From NCBI GenBank assembly GCA_020137815.1, contig CM035355.1:8473260-8537259 (forward strand): DNA of 64,000 nt, in the 5' to 3' direction. This stretch comes from Hormiphora californensis (lineage: Eukaryota > Ctenophora > Tentaculata > Cydippida > Pleurobrachiidae). Positions 43,215 to 54,699 of the stretch are shown here, piece by piece; the first letter of the stretch is position 1, and every line of letters begins with the position of its first letter. Under the pieces are notes generated by a model that was not told the origin of the DNA, made no database searches, and was given only the letters and a program-made list of their open reading frames with translations. The position numbers and the translations under genes are program-made.

Positions 43215-44874
43215 ACGGAACACGACTGTGCGGGTGTACCATTATCGTGTTGTGTTGGCACACGGAGAATTTTTAAAGTTAAAAAAGTAAAGTTAAAAAG
43301 TGAGCTCGTAAAATAAAGTGATTAAAGTGCGTTTCAAACGACTTGACCTGAGATTCCTGGAAATTCAGGATTTCCCCTTCGTAAATACACGCGCAATAAG
43401 GAACCATAATAAAGTTCAAGAGCGTACCCCATCCAAGAGCGTACCACCTCCAAAAGACACCACTCCAAGAGCGCACCACATCAAAGAGAGCTCCCCATCC
43501 AGAAGATACCGCGCGCAGGGGACACCACGCGCAGAAGAGACCGCACGCGCAAATACAACGCCGCGCTGGTCTCTTCTGCGCGTGGTGTCCCCTGCGCGTG
43601 GTATCTTCTGGATGGGGAGCTCTCTTTGATGTGGTGCGGGGCGCGATTATAATCTGGGTGCCTTGCAGCCTGTTTACAGGTGCGCGCTACCAAAAGAGTA
43701 TACTTAGACCGACTTTTTTCAAACGGCTATAGCCATGGAACCACATGGCCGATTTGAGTAAACTAAACGGTATCAGTTAGAGAATCGATAGCCCTAACCG
43801 ATAACCCCAAACCAAACCCTAACCAGACCCTAACGGATAGCCCTAACCCGTCGCGCGCTCCAAAACTACGAATTGTTAGCAATGAAAGGCACCCAGATTT
43901 TAACGTTTTCCTGTGGTGCGCTCTTGAAGTGGTGTCTTCTGGAGGTGGTGCGCTCTTGGATATGGTCTCTTTTGGGTATGGTGCGCTCTCAGGTGTGGTC
44001 TCTCTTCGATCGGGTACGCTCTTGGGTGCTCTTGGAGGCTCTTGAACTTTATTATGGTTCCTTATGCGCCAAATTCCAAGAATTAAAGTCGGATTTTTTG
44101 AAGTTGTCACCCCAAAATGACCGCGCATGTGAAATTTATCAATTTTGACGCGCACACCACACGTTAACATGTGATGTGACGCGCAAAAACATTCCGCGCA
44201 CGAGAAGTGGGGTGACAACTTCAAAAAATCCGACTTTACGGGTCAAGTCGCTTGAAACGGACTTTAAAGCTCAAGTTTTTTTTAACAAGTTTTGACAAGT
44301 TTTAAAAATGATTCAGGTCGGTGTTACCCGACCCAAGAAAATACAATAATAATTTAATTAATAATTTAAAAACACACTCAAAAAATAAATATAGTTAAAA
44401 AAAGAGGAAATCTGGAGAAGTGGGGAGGGAGATGGGGGAGGGAGAAGGGATCAAGGTATCTGTGTATGGGGGGGGGGGGTGCATAGTGATAGAGTTGGTG
44501 GTAAGTGGAGAAGAGAACAGTGTGATTAAGGGAGTGGGAATGACCGGGTGGAAGGGTGAGAGAGAGAAACACGATGCTAAGAGAGAGGTGAACAGCAGTG
44601 ATGTGGAGAGGGAGCACTTAAACAGGGGGAAAGGAAGAAGGGAATAGAGGTAGGCTCAGTGGACAATAAAAGTACATTGCCGCGCGATTTGAAAACAGTA
44701 GCGCACGGCGAAATAGTAAAATGCGCCGCATGCGCGGCTCAATAATTAACTTTTCAAAACAAAATTCGATTTTTTTTATTTCAACTCCCACATTTTAAGT
44801 TTTTCAAAAATCTCCCATATTCTCCGTGTGCCAACACAACACTTTATAATGGTACACCCGCACAGTCGTGTTCC
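43215..44874. mobile_element. Large nested foldback element, about 1.66 kb
   Basis: Outer arms: CGGAACACGACTGTGCGGGTG, TACCATTATCGTGTTGTG and TTGGCACACGGAGAAT at the left; ATTCTCCGTGTGCCAACAC and CCCGCACAGTCGTGTTCC at the right. Inner arms: TTTCAAACGACTTGACC vs GGGTCAAGTCGCTTGAAACG (about 43332 and 44238). Inside the left half is a separate palindrome 43494-43622 (ATCCAGAAGATACCGCGCGC and back). 43780-43855 contains CCCTAAC motifs resembling telomere repeats. G+C is raised by CGCG-rich segments. No protein-coding gene. Confidence 0.85.
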
Positions 44875-45029
44875 TTTCTCCTAATTTTGTTGTTAACTTT
44901 AAAATCCGGGTCAGGGGGCGTGAGGGCGCGCGTTTTCCACGGCTTCTAACCCTTTAGGCCCTAGAATCTAGGGGCCTGCAGCGTAGGCCAATCGCTCACA
45001 CTGAGCTTGTTAAACGTGTTGTTTACGTG

Positions 45030-45795
45030 TTTAGGGATCCCTGAAAAAGTTCAGTATTTACACAGCGGACTGTGTGCTACAAAATTAAGTAAATTTTCCA
45101 AAACTTGGTATCGAAGATACGTCACACTCAGGTCGCTTCATGCCCTTAGGCCTTAGGGTAGTGGTTCGCACACCGGCAGGGAGGGGTACCGGACAGAAAC
45201 TCGAACGGACGATAACTCGAACTCAAACTCGAAAATTTCTGACTCACTTTTTAAAATCTCGAATTTAGGTGAGTTATAGTCCGGATCTGGTGACTTTCTG
45301 TCCGCCCCATTATTTAGGGTGAGTTAGAGTCCAGCTGGAAATTAACTCACCTCTCATGGAAACTCGAGAATTCGGCCGATAGGCCGGATACGAGAGTCAC
45401 TGGTTTATATTCGTCTTAGTAGTGTTAGGGTTGTTGTTTGTGTTCAATGTTAGGGTTGTATTAGGGTTGGGTTGGGTTTTACGGAAAAATCCAGGTGAGT
45501 TTGAAATTCGACATTTTGTCCTAGCTATCGACATTTTGTCCTAGCAAAAAGTCGAAAAAAATGCGGACAGAAAGTCACCAGAAAAAAAAGTCGACGCCAA
45601 TTTTCGGACAATAACTCACTTTCGAGTTACTGTCCAGGTGAGTTACAGTCCTAACGCCCAAGGGAGGGATAACTTCGTTACCAAGTCGTTACACAGTCGT
45701 TACACCCACAGTGGACCACGGGCGTTCTAGGTGGTGCAGGTAAAGTCTATGTAAACGCTGTGTAAATATTGAACTCTTTTAGGGACCCCTATTAG
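45030..45795. mobile_element. Foldback element with an inner GTGAGTTA-type element
   Basis: Outer arms: GGGATCCCTGAAAAAGTTCA and GTATTTACACAGCG at about 45034-45070; CGCTGTGTAAATATTGAACT and AGGGACCCCT at about 45757-45790. Inside, 45200-45655 carries ACTCGAAC/GAGTTATAGTCC-type inverted segments ending in GTGAGTTACAGTCC. A short relative (TAACTCACCTGGACTGTAAC) recurs at about 49588. No ORF. Confidence 0.75.
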
Positions 45796-46071
45796 AAGAG
45801 GTGAGAAAAATTACTAAGACCTTGAAATGATTTAATTTATTGGCATATGCCAATAGTCACATCTTAAAATTCCAATATCATCGAAGATAACTCTCCAAAT
45901 ATTTGAACTATAGTTTGTGTTGTCGTGTTGACGTTACATAATGCATATCCATAGTTTTTGGGTGAGGAAACACAGTGCCATGGATACATAGCACAATTAT
46001 TCGTGTTTATTTAAGGGACAGCGGGGCTTTTTTACCTTATTCGAAACGAAGATATCTCCGGTTCCTGATAA

Positions 46072-46290
46072 GGGACCAGTTACAAAATTGGTAACTGATG
46101 TCGGTTTCCAGGTCTCGTTTTTCTTTAGCAATACTGACACTACGTGCTGCGTCTACTTTCAATGCAATTCACATCGAAATTCAATCATGTGATCGTAGAT
46201 TTTGTGTGCAGCGTGGTTCACCAGGAGTGTCCCAGCTGCAGAAACTGGCTTCGGTTTCCAAACTGATGTCAGTTTCCAATTTGTAACTGG
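46072..46290. mobile_element. Small inverted-repeat element upstream of the transporter gene
   Basis: CCAGTTACAAAATTGGTAAC at the left and CCAATTTGTAACTGG at the right, with TGATGTCGGTTTCCA / ACTGATGTCAGTTTCCA as additional repeats. About 220 bp, ending 163 bp before the transporter ATG. Confidence 0.6.
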
Positions 46291-46452
46291 AGCGTAAGAC
46301 TTGTATCAAGGTATAATGTCTTATCTTTATCTCATGCATCATTGCATCTTGACGTAACTTGGAAGATACTTGGAAGATGTTCGGTAACTTCACTCTACCG
46401 ATTAGGGTTAGGGAAATGGGAAGTATAACAGAGAGGAAGAAAGGATGACAGT

Positions 46453-48524
46453 ATGAGTATCACGCCCTCCCCTTCAATATTAAACCTCCAGTCACTCGAC
46501 ACGGCTGCAGACGATGTGTCCCAGTATTATTGTGTTAAAGGTGTTCTGCTTTGCTTTCTCTGGTACATTTCTTCAGCGGCAAATGGAATCATGTTGAAAA
46601 AGTAAGCACACAGCTGGATATAGAGAGTTAACTCTTCATTTACTAATTCACCTGTTGTAACAATGGTAACTTGGTACCACCTGCTGGTGGCACAATCACA
46701 CTTTCCTCCCACAGGTGTTTGGCGCTGTTCCCATTTCCTCTCACGTTAACAGTGGTACAGTTTTTTGGGTGTGCTGCCCTCACCTTCCCCCTACTAAAAT
46801 ATCAGCGAGTTAGAGGGGCATTCTCTCTGAGCAAAGGTAATCTATCTGATTACTTGTTGAGTATGGGATTACTTACTCAACAACTGATTACTTGAGTTTA
46901 ATGTGGATTGGGTGATGTCGAGAGCATTCAACAAAAGCAGCACATGCACCCCTCAATACAACTCTTCTATCTATCTTCTATGACTGAATTGACACGTTCA
47001 GTGATTTATTTCTCAATTTCAAAAGTTTCCCACACGTGGTAGTTTACCAAGCTGCCTTACTAATGCCTCCCCCCTCTACAGGATTATTTATGACGGGTAT
47101 TCTACCACTAAGCGGAGGAAAAGTAGCTGCAGTATTCTTTGCAACACTCAGCATAGCAAATATTCCTCTCTCCTATTCCAATACCATAAAAGTAAGTGTG
47201 AGTGTATGTGTGGAGAGAGACAGAGACAGAGACAGAGACAGAGACAGAGACAGAGACAGAGACAGAGACAGAGACAGAGACAGAGACAGAGACAGCGACA
47301 GAGACAGAGACAGAGACAGAGACAGAGACAGAGACAGAGACAGAGACAGAGACAGAGACAGAGACAGAGACAGAGACAGAGACAGAGACAGAGACAGATC
47401 GAGCTATTATAGCGCATGTTTCAATGTGTATTTCAAATTAACATAGCAAAAAGGAACTAACACGTCTCACCCTATCAGGCTTCACTACCGTTATTCTCTG
47501 TAATCTTCTCAAAGATAATTCTCGGACAATCTCACAGTCCCATGGTAAGACACGATGGAAGGAGGTTATCATACCTCGCCTAGAGCGACCCGAAACACAC
47601 TAACTAAGTGAATCCTACTAATTTACTGACTCCCCCCCCCCCCCCCAGATATACTGCTCTCTCCTATTGATTATATTCGGGGTTATTATATGTTCATTTA
47701 CTGAGGTCCTATTTAACTTGGCGGGATTGCTCTCTGCAATTGTTGGAACAATGGCTACTGCTTTACTGTCTGTATACGCCAAGAAGGTATCTCGGATCAA
47801 TTCCAGCTTTACCAATACCTACCATTGTTTTGTCTTGGATCAATTCCACCTTTACTAATACTTACTATTGTTTTGTCTTGGATCAATTCTAATTTCACTA
47901 TTGTATCGCCTCAGAAAACCCTCTTTGATTCTCTCTCTAAACCACCCCTTCCCCAGGCCATGTCAGACCACAATATGCACTATCTGAAAATGCTATACTT
48001 TGTGTCGATCACATCTCTTTTCCTAACCCTTCCCTTCCTCATTTTGCTGGATGGAACTAACCTACTAAACTACGATTATGTAAGTTGGGAGATATAATAC
48101 ACTTTATTTGATTTAGTACCATTATATCGTTGTCTATCTTGGTAATAATACACTGTTATATCAGTATGAAGTACTTGAATAATATTGCCTCGTTCAACCC
48201 TCTCCCGATATATGGAAGGCGATATATTTTATTATCAATTTCCTCACCCCCTCAGAGTGCAATAGGAGATCCTGTTGCTGAAATATTTCCACTAATTTCG
48301 GGTATTGCCCTTACCAACTTCACACAAAATGTCGCTGCGTTCGGGTTTCTATCCCTCGTAAATCCAGTCAGGTAAGATAATGGGGTGTATTATGTATGGC
48401 CCTTTATTGGGTATTACATTGTGTTTTAATATCCATGTTATGCGGGTATTTTTAGATGCAATGTTTGTTTGTTCAACACTTCCAACTCATTTGTTGCTAG
48501 TGGTAACAAGATCACGATCTCTTC

Positions 48525-48597
<73 letters not shown>

Positions 48598-49145
48598 TCT
48601 AATTCATTATCTGCAGCTATTCTGTGGCGAACTGTATGAAAAGAGTGTTCACTATAGCGGCGTCTCTGGTCATCCTACGAAATCCAGTTTCCATCCTGAA
48701 TGTACTGGGAATGACAACTGCCCTAAGCGGAGTAGCACTCTATAACAAGGTATGGACCACATTGTGGCATGTTTGTTGGTCGTGTGAGAGACGAGAGTGC
48801 TAATATGGCTCTGTATTCGTATGTATGGTCCATCTTCTACATACATGCACCATCTATACCAACAATGGTCCACACAGCTGCCCTGGCCAGTACGAATTGG
48901 AACTTACAAATAGAAACTATTTAGAACAACTGCTAGGTACTTGTCCCTATTATAATTACGCCTTTAGTTCAGTCTATATATATCTAGTTCAATTGCCTAC
49001 ATGACAAATGTAAAGGAGGGTTAGAACATAACAAATAGGTTCCATATATATCATGGGGGTGGTGGGGGGCCTCCATATCGCGACATGTTATTAGGAGGTA
49101 CGTTCCAATTTCATATGTCCTTCATACGCAGTCTCTATCTCTCGC

Positions 49146-49203
<58 letters not shown>

Positions 49204-50358
49204 TCTCTTTCTTTCCCTCTATCTCTCTCTTTCTTTCCCTCTCTCTCTCTATCTCTCTTTCTGCACAAAAACAAAGGGTTATATACTACCAGCAGGAGAC
49301 GGGGCAGACAAAAACAATAAATTTCCTTTGTAGACACATCTTCCACATGGGGTCCGGATAACGAGGGTCTTTGGAATGTGGATACTACATGTTTTAGCAC
49401 GTCTTCTTCTTCTTCTTCTTCTTCTTTTAGCACGTCACAATTGTCATTTTCTGTTTTTGGTGACGTTATGTTAATAACATAAGGGAAATATATGTGAGTG
49501 TATGTTAATGCTAATATCTCAAGTCTCAACATGTTTAAACACGCGTGGTGAAATATCAAATTAGGTAAATAGTGGGTCTAGGGCTGTAACTCACCTGGAC
49601 TGTAACTCGAAATTAGGTAAATAGTGTCCAAACAATGAGTCTACAAGTCCCAGTCTCACTTGGCAACATACATATCGGGTCTCATGTATTACAGTTGATA
49701 CAATGTAAAATGAATGCAGTAGCTCACATATAACAGTCCCACAATCGTGTGTTATAGCTCACACTGAATTATATTCTTTTTATGGCTCTAGTTCGGCCGA
49801 CCAAAATATTGTGGTACTGTTGTCTGTTACAGTGCCCTTAGTTGCACAACGAACACATGCCCTTAGTTGCACAACGAACACATGCCCTTAGTTGCACAAC
49901 GAACACATGCCCTTAGTTTCATGAGGGCGGTGCCGGATCAGAGAGATTACAGAGTAGATGGATACACTACTAAACTATACTCTCTGCTCTCTACTAGTGT
50001 ATTTTATTAAAATATCTCTTCAGTTGATTACTGCAGTTAGAGGTTGTTATATTTTAACACACTCTAGATAGGCAAGTTGGGGGCTTTTCAAAAGTCTCCT
50101 ACCCTCTATTGCAACATGTACAGTGTACATATACAGTATACACACACGACTAACAACCCCCTCCCCTAGATAAAACTTGATGAAAAGAGAGCTGAAAAGT
50201 TGAGCCTACCTACTGTGATTAAGAAATCTGTGAACCACCCGAACCCGCTGTATACTACACATCTAATACCTGACGTCCCTCTAAAGTCGCACACAGCATA
50301 TGTTATGAACGGCTATACGAACTATAATCATTCTCTCCCTCCAAGATTAATATCCTAA
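46453..50358 (+). CDS. SLC35E1: SLC35E1-like drug/metabolite transporter (triose-phosphate-transporter family), nine exons
   Basis: Exons: 46453-46601, 46715-46836, 47082-47191, 47479-47544, 47649-47786, 47957-48079, 48256-48371, 48617-48749, 50170-50358; total 1146 bp, 381 residues, all junctions in phase. About ten hydrophobic helices. Family signatures include [101 protein letters not shown] and a last helix ending GVALYNK, followed by a 60-residue hydrophilic tail. Members of SLC35/TPT are Golgi or ER exchangers for nucleotide sugars or phosphorylated metabolites; the substrate of SLC35E1 itself is not established. Introns are mostly 110-290 bp, but the last is 1.4 kb and contains CT repeats. 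The start ATG is the first in-frame Met and is followed by an open frame into helix 1. Confidence 0.9.
47216..47399. repeat. (ACAGAG)n hexamer microsatellite in SLC35E1 intron 3
   Basis: About 30 copies of GACAGA starting 24 bases after a donor site; one GCGACA variant near 47294. It opens all three plus frames (the D-R, E-T and R-Q dipeptide ORFs), which are artefacts. Confidence 0.97.
48750..50169. other. Long last intron of the transporter gene
   Basis: 1.4 kb. It contains CT repeats (49135-49260), a CTTCTTCTT run near 49405, a copy of the AACTCACCTGGACTGTAAC repeat (49588), and three to four tandem copies of a 25-bp unit CCCTTAGTTGCACAACGAAC at 49845-49920. No gene seen. Confidence 0.7.
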
Positions 50359-51516
50359 CGGTTTAGGACTTGTATTATGTTTGTAAATGCTATGTTTAAA
50401 AAACAGCAATGACCGCGGTACTGCCAACTAGAAGTTAATCTCCTCTCTATTTAATTTTATTGGGTATCAGTCGCTGTTTTTTTTCTTTTATCAGAATTGT
50501 ATAGACATTTGTTTTAAATTTTATCCCAGCCCTAATAATACGACTTTTATCTTTCCAAGTTGCCCAACCCCAATCCCTATGGTTGAGTATCGATTAACCT
50601 TATAAATCCATCAGAAACTGAGTTTGGAATAAACTTCAAATAAATATGGTATTTGGTGAAACATTATGAATTCACTCATACTTGTCGAAAGGACGGATAG
50701 ATTGAAAAAGTATGTAATTTAGTGACGTGTACCGAATTACCAGACGATATGAACAATACACATCAACGTAGGGCGCGACAACATAGTGATGAGAGTCCTC
50801 GCGCAGACCTGCCAGCATTTACTGACCGCGCGCGGTCTGGCAAATGCACTCAGCTCTGAAACTGTCTGGCGGCCGGCGGCGTCAGAGGTTGCCTGGCCTA
50901 GCTCGGCGCCCCCCCCCCCCTTGGCAATTTTCGATTTGCCGCATACAGCGTCTAGACGGTGTAGCAACGATGCCTAGACGGTATACCGTCTGGACGGGTT
51001 TTGATGAAATCCGCAAAAAAAAGATGCAACATGGACTTGGAGTGGGACAAAGCTCTATTGAAGAGGGTGGAGATATAATTTTTCCCTAAATGACAAATGC
51101 ATATGTCTATCTTTAGAGTACCACACCTGTCCATCTCTCCTGAGGTGAGGTAGGGGATGGAGAAGCAGCCTTTGGTTGTGGGGGAGATCATTGGGCACGT
51201 CGCGCCCCTCGTGTTCGCTACCGTAGCGAACAATAACATGAGGGGCGCGACGCAGGTAAGGGAGATCACGGACCAGGTGGTCACAGTAAACACACTATCT
51301 TGGGATCAACATGAATGTATCGAAAGCCCGGCTGCTTATTCTTGGATCGTTTCTCATTTTCTTGACATGTTCCTTGTCTGTCAGCTCTCACACCGGGCCG
51401 AAGGCCCGGTGTGAGCTTACGCGAGCGTAAGCGAGCTGACCCTAACTCTGTCCCTAACCCTGTCCGAGGCGCTTAAAGTGCCGAACAGACAGACTGCGTA
51501 GCATGGCAATCATTTT
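50359..51516. other. Downstream of transporter; GC-rich islands and hairpins
   Basis: 50359-50760 AT-rich, expected 3' UTR. 50780-50990 is GC-rich with short open frames in several phases and palindromes such as CTAGACGGTATACCGTCTGG. 51198-51252 is a hairpin, with arms CGTCGCGCCCCTC and GAGGGGCGCGACG and an inner GTTCGCTAC/GTAGCGAAC. No gene can be supported. Confidence 0.45.
51381..51439. other. Three-way-junction (cloverleaf-like) inverted repeat
   Basis: Outer stem TCAGCT ... AGCTGA encloses two hairpins: CTCACACCGGGCC-GAA-GGCCCGGTGTGAG and GCTTACGC-GAG-CGTAAGC. All stems are perfect. CCCTAAC-type repeats follow at 51440-51465. Not a tRNA: no anticodon arm or T-loop consensus. Confidence 0.8.
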
Positions 51517-51872
51517 CTAAACATATGTTGAGACATACTCATCCCATCTGGCTGAGAACTCGACTTTGATACAGTTAACAGTCAACTGGCACAGCTCATC
51601 AGCTCCCTGAATGGCAAAGACTATCATTATTGAGAACATGAGAAGTTCTAGGAGCTCACATGCACTGATATTGTCCATGTTGTAGGAGTTAATGACAGCA
51701 CTATTCTCCTCAGGTGACATATGATCTCAGGTTGAGACGGAGTGCGGGATCCCTCCGCCTGCAGATGCTGAATTACACCTTCGAGAACAAAACGTAAATG
51801 TTGAAAAGCTGCGTCAGCCAGTAAGTCCCTCCCCGTTCGGGATTTCAGATCTCTGTTCAGGCCACTCACAAT
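51517..51872 (-). other. Open stretches of uncertain status next to the satellite
   Basis: Two minus-strand frames, 51648-51869 (SGLNRDLKSRTGRDLLADAA, LRFVLEGVIQHLQAEG) and 51517-51720 (MDNISACELLELLMFSIMIV, VEFSARWDEYVSTYV), have protein-like composition but overlap in different frames. They may be exons or a broken element truncated by the satellite and retrotransposon. No family recognised. Confidence 0.25.
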
Positions 51873-51924
51873 GGAGAAAAGTGTTTGGTGCCGAAGTTGT
51901 TGGAATTCTCTTCCAGGGATGCGA

Positions 51925-51985
51925 TAAAGTGTGTCAAGACTGCTAGTCCACTAGTGCTAGTCCACTAGGGCTAGTCCACTGATAG
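51925..51985. repeat. CTAGTCCACT satellite, left fragment
   Basis: Five copies of CTAGTCCACT(AG) up to the left LTR. It is the same satellite as at 59635-60913, so the retrotransposon sits inside the array. The 4-bp target duplication ATAG flanks the insertion (51982-51985 and 59635-59638). Confidence 0.9.
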
Positions 51986-52108
51986 TGTTATGGTTTGACA
52001 AAGTTGAAGACAAGCGTATTGCGATAACGAGAATGCGAAGTGAATTGTTATCAGTAACAGAGACATATAATACTTGAGGTTAAATCACGAGGTTGCCTGG
52101 TTACAACA
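51986..52108 (-). repeat. LTR (3' LTR of the minus-strand element)
   Basis: 123 bp, TG...CA ends on plus, identical by eye to the copy at 59512-59634. No TATA-like box was assigned with confidence. Confidence 0.93.
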
Positions 52109-52110
52109 AA

Positions 52111-52122
52111 TCCTCTCTCAAA
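52111..52122 (-). promoter_or_regulatory. Polypurine tract
   Basis: On the minus strand GAGAGAGGA lies 2-3 bases before the 3' LTR, the expected place and composition for the plus-strand primer of an LTR element. 52123-53085 upstream of it is AT-rich without ORFs. Confidence 0.65.
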
Positions 52123-53085
52123 AAAAAAGATCTTAGTTAAATAAAAATAGTAAAAATTTGAAAAATTGTCTATCACACATAAAATATTGTCTTTTTGAGG
52201 GAGATGAGGTATTTTTGTAGAAAAATGAAGACCAGAAGGACTATGTTGGATTAGATAGGACGTCGACAGGAATTCGCCTGACTCCGACATGGTGAGGAAT
52301 TTCGGGATCATGGACCAAACGGGATCATGGATTGAATAAAAATTTCACATTTATCACTCTTTTCTCTAAAAATTTCTTTAATTAATAAGTCTATTATAAG
52401 TTAATGATTGATAATATGTATATCGCACTCTTTCTAACAAAAATTTATAATTTACATGATTATAGATTGTAGAATGTGGCTAGTAGGAAAGTTTATTTAT
52501 AACTAAACGAGGGTAGAATGTGGTTAGTAGAATATTTAGTTAGTATAATTAGTTGTATAATTAATTTTTTTTTTATTTAATTAACATTAGGATAGGATAG
52601 TATAGTAAAATAATTAGTAAAATAATTAGTCAGATCCTAATTATTTATTGGAATAAACCAAACGATAGAAACACGCCGCTGTTATAACTTGGCGAAATGG
52701 TTGGCACATGCGGGGGCTCATTACTATGCAACAATAAACAATTCGTTAATAAGTAACGAAGAGTAAGTGGGAGCCGTGTTCTCAAGAATCAGTTACCACA
52801 TGCCTGACCAACCTGCATAAAGTTTGTGGGAAGAGTGAACAGCGATACGTTGTGAGTCGAAAAACGTTAAAACTACGCTAGAAATCTAGCAGGGTGAAAT
52901 AACCCTAAGCTAAATCAGATGACTTCCGGGTGTATATATACGAAAAGCTAGAGCTCTAATCTATCAATAGAAAGAAGAGTTAGAGATGGCTGAGAGAATA
53001 CTTCTGATTTAGGATACACAATTGGTTGTGTGAGAAAAATGGTATTAAATACCTGTGTGTGAAAAGTGAGGAATACCGAACATTA

Positions 53086-54699
53086 CTATTTCTTCTTAGT
53101 CGGGCTAAACACGCTCCTCATCTTTTCCTGTAGCTTACTGGACTTACTTCTTGTATCATAACCACTCGAAGTCTGAGCTGTAGATTGCCCCGTGAGTTTC
53201 CTTTTCTCGGGCATGCTCTTGGTTGACGGGTTACGAGATACACCAGTAGTTTTGGGTTTAGGAGCTGGTTGGGGTTTTTCAGGTCTGGGTCTGAGATTAT
53301 AGGAAGACTTGACAGCACCTGCCGAACCAGTAATATCACTCTCCGATTGCGTACGGCTTTTACGCCGTTTAGCTAAAGGAGGGATTTTAGGAGTGGTTGT
53401 GGTAGGAGTGTGGAAAGGTGTAGAAGGAGTGGTAGGATTAGTAATAGTTACATCTCTTTGTGGAGTAGCAGTCTCCTCTTGAGCTGCTGCGGGTACATTT
53501 GAATTCGGTACCTCTGGTTCTGTATCTATTACTGATTCTGCATCAGTATTTACACCTGTAGAAGACACATCTGTAGGAATGGTGTTAGTAGCACTATGAT
53601 AGGAAGTTTCCGTATCTGTGTTAACTCCTGAAGAAGAAACATCTATAGGAGTGGTGTTAGTTGCTCTGTGATAGGAAGTTTCTGTGTCTGTATTAACTCC
53701 CGAAGAATTCACGTCTGTAGGAGTAGTGTTAGTAGCTCTGTGATAGGAAGATAGTCGTGGGCTTCTCCTGGTATGAGGAGGGAGGGGGTCAAGTAGAAAA
53801 TCATCTTCGATTGAAGATGCATAGGAAGTAGTACGTCTACGTCTTGAAGGAATAGGAGGGACGTTTGATGGTTTAGGAATAGAAGTATCGATGGAAGATG
53901 GTCGTGAGTACTTATTTTTAACATAGTGTTTCATTTTAGTAATACTAACTAATTTCTCTTTGCCATCAAAATTAATAACATAATTATAGTCATTAATTTT
54001 CTTTAGAACTTTATGTGGACCAGTCCACTTTTGGGAGTATTTATGATTAGGAACATTTATCAACAACATACACAACATACCTTCTTCAAAGAACGGTCCT
54101 CTTACTTTTTTATCGTAGTTGGTACTCATGTATTGGATGTGTTTGTTGATTTTCTCACGAACCCGACGTGTAGTATCACGTACATGAGAATACATTTTAT
54201 ACGCTGCAGTATCGTAATCACCAGGATTGTGTTCCTGGTTGTTTGGTAGGAATAGGTCACGAGGCGTGCGTGCCTCTTGGCCAAATAAAAGAAAGTTAGG
54301 AGAGTATCCAGTACGATTGGATCTCATGCAGTTAAGAGTAAAAACTATCCAGTCAATGTATTCGTCATACCTGTGATAGTCTTTATTAGCTAGAATAGCC
54401 CTGAAACAGGTGTTAATACGTCGGTGGCATGATTCCACCTTGCCTTGGGTAGAAGATTTCCACGGAGTGGAATGTAGTTTTTGTATCCCAAAAACTTTAC
54501 AAACCTCTTTGAAGAGATTAGATTCAAATCCAGAACCCTGATCACTTTGAATCCGGTTAGGAACACCAAACTTAGAAATCCAGTGTTTCATGATTGCTCT
54601 TATAGTATGTTCTGCACTAGTAGATCGCACAGGTACACACACTAAGTAAGAACTATACATGTCCACTATAGTTAGAAGAGCTACGTGACCACGAGGGGT
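53086..54699 (-). CDS. pol: Retrotransposon pol, integrase catalytic core and tail (second part)
   Basis: Begins immediately after the foldback insertion. LLTIVDMYSS holds the first catalytic Asp, QSDQGSGF the second and GKVESCHRR the Glu, the DDE triad of retroviral-type integrases, which insert the cDNA. A GPF/Y-like module with MLINVPNHKYSQKWTGPHKV follows, then about 270 residues rich in Ser, Thr and Pro with repeated RATNTTPTDVNSSGVNTDTE segments. No chromodomain signature was seen. The stop is TAG near 53086. Because the N-terminal part lies beyond an insertion, the protein cannot be made whole from this copy. Confidence 0.88.
   Translation of the reverse strand, partial: TPRGHVALLTIVDMYSSYLVCVPVRSTSAEHTIRAIMKHWISKFGVPNRIQSDQGSGFESNLFKEVCKVFGIQKLHSTPWKSSTQGKVESCHRRINTCFRAILANKDYHRYDEYIDWIVFTLNCMRSNRTGYSPNFLLFGQEARTPRDLFLPNNQEHNPGDYDTAAYKMYSHVRDTTRRVREKINKHIQYMSTNYDKKVRGPFFEEGMLCMLLINVPNHKYSQKWTGPHKVLKKINDYNYVINFDGKEKLVSITKMKHYVKNKYSRPSSIDTSIPKPSNVPPIPSRRRRTTSYASSIEDDFLLDPLPPHTRRSPRLSSYHRATNTTPTDVNSSGVNTDTETSYHRATNTTPIDVSSSGVNTDTETSYHSATNTIPTDVSSTGVNTDAESVIDTEPEVPNSNVPAAAQEETATPQRDVTITNPTTPSTPFHTPTTTTPKIPPLAKRRKSRTQSESDITGSAGAVKSSYNLRPRPEKPQPAPKPKTTGVSRNPSTKSMPEKRKLTGQSTAQTSSGYDTRSKSSKLQEKMRSVFSPTKKK

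Noticed and set aside
43279-44224. Short ORFs in the 43-44 kb foldback
   Set aside because: Present on both arms as mirror images; they reflect the inverted repeat and not a gene.
47148-47446. ORFs of D-R, E-T, R-Q and C-L dipeptides
   Set aside because: Translation of the GACAGA hexamer microsatellite in an intron of the transporter gene.
51381-51439. Cloverleaf-like fold considered as a tRNA
   Set aside because: Too few stems, no anticodon loop, no TTC motif in a T-loop and no CCA-type acceptor geometry.
52051-52311. ORF of 86 codons in the retrotransposon 3' region
   Set aside because: Overlaps the LTR and polypurine tract and has no domain.
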